Assembly: GCF_037023725.1 (NCBI RefSeq) | Contig: NZ_CP146077.1 | Span: forward strand, 2,331,001-2,395,000 | From: Pseudomonas bubulae | GTDB lineage: Bacteria; Pseudomonadota; Gammaproteobacteria; Pseudomonadales; Pseudomonadaceae | Direction: 5' to 3' | Length of the DNA stretch: 64,000 bases | Shown: one piece after another, positions 61,158 through 64,000 of the stretch | How positions within the stretch are numbered: position 1 is the stretch's first letter | Layout of the letters: every line of letters starts with the position of its first letter | The notes under the pieces: generated by a model | Database searches by the model: none | What the model saw: only the letters and a program-made list of their open reading frames with translations | Told to the model about the DNA's origin: nothing | Program-made: the position numbers and the translations under genes

Positions 61158-61604
61158 CTAAACCGAAGGGCGGATTAACGTCAGGTCGAACAGTTTGCCG
61201 CCCAGATAATCATCGATGCACTGCAGGGTCAGCTCGCTGCGCCAGCGTTCGCGCTGTGCAAGCAATTCGTCGCGAGTCAGCCACAGCGGGCCAATGATGC
61301 CGGTGTCCAGTTGGTAGTCGGGGTGGTGCTTGAGCGCCTTGCCGGCAAAGCAGATGCGCTGGTAGGTCACGCCGTTGCTGGGAGCGGTGTAGAGGTAAAT
61401 GCCGATCACACCGGTCAGTTCGACGTCATAGCCGGTTTCTTCGAGGGTTTCGCGGATGGCGGCCTCGATCAGGCTTTCGTCGGGGTCCAGATGACCGGCC
61501 GGTTGATTGAGCACGGCGCGGTCGCGCTTGAGTTCTTCGACCATCAGGAAGCGGCCATTGTCTTCGACGACAGTGGCGACGGTGATGTGGGGTTTCCATT
61601 CCAT
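61158..61604 (-). CDS. Nudix hydrolase, NudJ-like
   Basis: A 148-residue protein with the Nudix box GHLDPDESLIEAAIRETLEETGYDV (GX5EX7REUXEEXGU). The opening KPHITVATVVEDNGRFLMVEE matches NudJ, which hydrolyses HMP-pyrophosphate and nucleoside di- and triphosphates in E. coli. It lies 59 bases upstream of mnmA, as in other Pseudomonas. The exact substrate is inferred. Confidence 0.88.
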   Translation of the reverse strand: MEWKPHITVATVVEDNGRFLMVEELKRDRAVLNQPAGHLDPDESLIEAAIRETLEETGYDVELTGVIGIYLYTAPSNGVTYQRICFAGKALKHHPDYQLDTGIIGPLWLTRDELLAQRERWRSELTLQCIDDYLGGKLFDLTLIRPSV

Positions 61605-61642
61605 GGGGTGGGTCTCGGTTTATAGGTGGATGCATATCCCCT

Positions 61643-61726
61643 GTGGGAGCGGGCTTGCTCGCGATGCAGGCGCTTCGGTCTGTGCTTTTTACGCGGTGAT
61701 GCTATCGCGGGCAAGCCCGCTCCCAC
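61643..61726. repeat. REP inverted pair, class B
   Basis: GTGGGAGCGGGCTTGCTCGCGATG with inverted partner ATCGCGGGCAAGCCCGCTCC. Confidence 0.9.
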
Positions 61727-61744
61727 CGGGTTTGTGTAGGCCGT

Positions 61745-61782
61745 AAAAACACAAACCCCGGCGTCGTGGGCCGGGGTCTGTG
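61745..61782 (-). terminator. Terminator of idh
   Basis: ACAAACCCCGGC / GCCGGGGTCTGT stem with a T-run (minus strand TTTTTAC). Confidence 0.85.
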
Positions 61783-61798
61783 GTGTTGCCTGTTGCCC

Positions 61799-64000
<2,202 letters not shown>

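Overview
The window is a stretch of a Pseudomonas chromosome, most likely from the fluorescens/putida side of the genus. The protein sequences, the gene order (gltA | sdhCDAB-sucAB-lpdG-sucCD-brnQ; nuoA-N | aceA; purB-hflD-mnmA-nudix-idh), the fused nuoCD, the short 441-residue isocitrate lyase and many copies of the Pseudomonas REP palindrome (GTGGGAGCGRGCYTGCTCGCGA) all support this. The species cannot be read from the sequence alone. No tRNA, rRNA, CRISPR array, prophage or insertion sequence was seen.

Layout. 1-6.5 kb: a truncated secreted alpha/beta hydrolase, a small membrane protein, a membrane-anchored GH17 protein, the betaine-binding protein BetX, and the acetate permease pair yjcH-actP. 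6.6-19.7 kb: citrate synthase, divergent from succinate dehydrogenase, then 2-oxoglutarate dehydrogenase and succinyl-CoA synthetase, which is half of the TCA cycle in one block. 20-27 kb: a branched-chain amino acid carrier, a small lipoprotein, HtpG with a heat-shock promoter, a dienelactone hydrolase, the tRNA hydroxylation protein TrhP and a DMT exporter. 27.3-33.6 kb: a hexuronate uptake and oxidation locus with an OprD-family porin, uronate dehydrogenase, a lactonase and a three-part TRAP transporter. 33.7-38 kb: an AI-2E-family permease, a TonB-dependent receptor, a small gene behind a structured leader, and a long intergenic repeat. 38.1-53 kb: the complete NADH dehydrogenase I operon. 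53.7-64 kb: isocitrate lyase, an orphan secretin-N-domain protein, a GNAT acetyltransferase, the ribosomal oxygenase RoxA, purB, hflD, mnmA, a Nudix hydrolase and the monomeric isocitrate dehydrogenase, which is cut by the window end a few codons short of its start.

How the genes work together. Most of the window is central carbon and respiratory metabolism: citrate synthesis, both arms of isocitrate use (Idh and AceA), 2-oxoglutarate to fumarate oxidation, and the two main electron entry points to quinone (Sdh and Nuo). The uronate locus and acetate permease feed this core. The least described material is regulatory. The two uronate promoters share a palindrome and a near-identical promoter. 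Four carbon-uptake mRNAs carry A-rich motifs of the Hfq/Crc type near their ribosome-binding sites. aceA has a long-armed inverted repeat over its probable promoter. A small unknown gene sits behind a convincingly structured leader RNA.
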